Assembly: GCF_028288465.1 (NCBI RefSeq)
Contig: NZ_JAQBNR010000056.1
Location: 105,493-169,492 of the forward strand
Direction of reading: 5' to 3'
Origin: Ferruginibacter sp.
Lineage (GTDB): Bacteria > Bacteroidota > Bacteroidia > Chitinophagales > Chitinophagaceae
Length of the DNA stretch: 64,000 nt
Position 1 is the stretch's first letter, and every line of letters starts with the position of its first letter. Made by a program: the position numbers and the translations under genes. The notes under the pieces were generated by a model. It saw only the letters and a program-made list of their open reading frames with translations. It searched no databases and was not told the DNA's origin. Of the stretch, positions 62,937 through 64,000 are shown piece after piece.

Positions 62937-64000
62937 TTATTTCCAGGGTGCTTTATTATCTGCCGATATAAACAGGATTGTTGTATTTAAAGTAAAAGCC
63001 GGCTTACCTGTTGCAGCATCATTCTTTTTTTCGAGTTCCTCACGCTGTGTAAAGCCCCCGCCCGCCCAGGTCAGGTCAATGATGGCAATGCCGTTTTTAT
63101 CATAGCCGCCTGCTTCTATTTTCCAGTGGTTGGTGCCCTTGCTTTTAGTTGCTTCTGTAACGGTACCTGCATAATATTCAAAAGTTCCGTCTGCAAGAAA
63201 TTGATAGTACGCATCGGTATTGGCTTTGGCATCATGGTATTTCCAAAGCCCAACCAGCGTTTCATCCATCCCATCTTTTACAACTGAGCCACCCCTGTAA
63301 ACGGTTTTAGTGTCATTTACCTTATTGATAGCAGCAACGGGATCGCTGTCAAAATTTAAGGTATCCGTTCTTACAAGCCCCACTCCTTTTGCGTAATAGA
63401 AATTGGTAGAGTAAAAATTAGATCCAAAAAAAGGGTCTTTGGAGTATCCCTTGTAATTGACTACAATCACATCTTTATAACTTTTACCCCCGGCGTCTGT
63501 ACTGATATTTTTTGCTACCAGAGTATAGCCGCCAACAGTCTTCATAGAAAGGTCAGCACCTGCCATCAAGCCCAGTAACTCATTTTTATTATCAGCGTTC
63601 ACTACACCCCATTTGGTGCCTACAGGGCCGCTGCTTATCAAAACAGTGTCTGTAGAAATACGGGTTGTAACGCCATAACCGTTTACCATTATTACTTTCT
63701 GGGTAACTATTCCATTATCACAATTGTAATAGAAAGTGCCGTTGTCAAGATTAATGCCTTTATAAACGGCTCCGCCAAAACTTTTTAACACATCATACTT
63801 ACACATGTTCCAGTAACAATTTGCGCAATCATCCTTATTGGAAATTGGGTTGGCAGCAGCAGTGGCAGCCGTGCCTGCCGCCGCATTTGCACCCGTTGCA
63901 TTTTTTAACTGCAACTCAATGCGGTTGCTTTCGATGGTGGTTACTTTAAATGGCTTTTTCAAATCTGCAGGCAGTTCATCCCATAGCGCAGTAGCATCCC
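62937..64000 (-). CDS. hypothetical protein, start beyond the right edge
   Basis: The frame is open to the window edge; the first candidate start inside it (TTG at 63962) is unlikely because coding sense continues upstream (ALWDELPADLKKPFKV). About 354 residues are seen. Near the start of the visible part are four Cys (DDCANCYWNMCKYD, YNCDNG). The middle is beta-rich (GSNFYSTNFYYAKGVGLVRT), and the C-terminal 110 residues resemble a lipocalin-like domain (LVGLWKYHDAKANTDAYYQF and GTNHWKIEAGGYDKNGIAII). It is probably exported, but the N-terminus is unseen. Function unknown. Confidence 0.7.
   Translation of the reverse strand, partial: DATALWDELPADLKKPFKVTTIESNRIELQLKNATGANAAAGTAATAAANPISNKDDCANCYWNMCKYDVLKSFGGAVYKGINLDNGTFYYNCDNGIVTQKVIMVNGYGVTTRISTDTVLISSGPVGTKWGVVNADNKNELLGLMAGADLSMKTVGGYTLVAKNISTDAGGKSYKDVIVVNYKGYSKDPFFGSNFYSTNFYYAKGVGLVRTDTLNFDSDPVAAINKVNDTKTVYRGGSVVKDGMDETLVGLWKYHDAKANTDAYYQFLADGTFEYYAGTVTEATKSKGTNHWKIEAGGYDKNGIAIIDLTWAGGGFTQREELEKKNDAATGKPAFTLNTTILFISADNKAPWK

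Noticed and set aside
1..64000. CRISPR arrays, tRNA and rRNA genes
   Set aside because: No regularly spaced direct repeats, tRNA cloverleaf signatures or rRNA-like sequence were seen on reading.

Overview
The window looks like chromosomal DNA of a Bacteroidota bacterium, most likely a Chitinophagaceae-type saprophyte. The evidence is a SusC/SusD pair, many exported glycoside hydrolases, lipoproteins, an Oar-like TonB receptor, promoters with a TAnnTTTG -7 box, and few Shine-Dalgarno sequences. No rRNA, tRNA or CRISPR was seen. The family placement is an inference.

Region 1 (1-7378): a gluconolactonase-like gene cut by the left edge, a decayed alpha/beta-hydrolase, then a susD-susC pair (leftward, strong terminator) divergent from an AraC-type regulator. 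Region 2 (7476-26232): a long leftward polysaccharide/glycoside utilisation operon. It holds two GH3 enzymes, a GH43-like lipoprotein, a GH78 rhamnosidase, two DUF1593/Sde182-like nucleoside-hydrolase-fold proteins, a Dabb protein, two large secreted alpha/beta-hydrolase paralogues, a dehydrogenase-CMD fusion and a small secreted domain protein. A 37-bp element next to the AraC promoter recurs upstream of this operon, so both units may answer to one regulator.

Region 3 (26.4-31.5 kb): a scar zone with a broken lipoprotein gene, a receiver-only response regulator, an unknown lipoprotein, orphan terminators and a truncated third alpha/beta-hydrolase copy. Region 4 (29.7-39.3 kb): a second carbohydrate cluster (GH35, GH43_24-like, GH2, a small secreted domain protein with a frameshifted leader, GH97) around a Nudix/NrtR-AraR-type regulator. 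That regulator has palindromic sites in front of it and matching half-sites upstream of GH97. Galactose/arabinose-containing plant polymers or rhamnosylated plant glycosides are plausible substrates (inference).

Region 5 (39.3-47.8 kb): an IS4-like transposase remnant, an Oar-like receptor with an exported metallo-beta-lactamase-fold partner, four tiny overlapping unknown genes, a broken tyrosine recombinase and a possible small RNA. Region 6 (47.9-64 kb): mixed genes: a flavin reductase, PAS plus MBL hydrolase, an S15 acyl-peptidase-like hydrolase, a sulfite-oxidase-like molybdoenzyme, a rearranged hydrolase/AraC/VOC array, an Anbu proteasome-like peptidase with a transglutaminase, FKBP, a monooxygenase-domain membrane protein and several unknown lipoproteins. 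Gene decay is frequent: at least nine remnants are visible.
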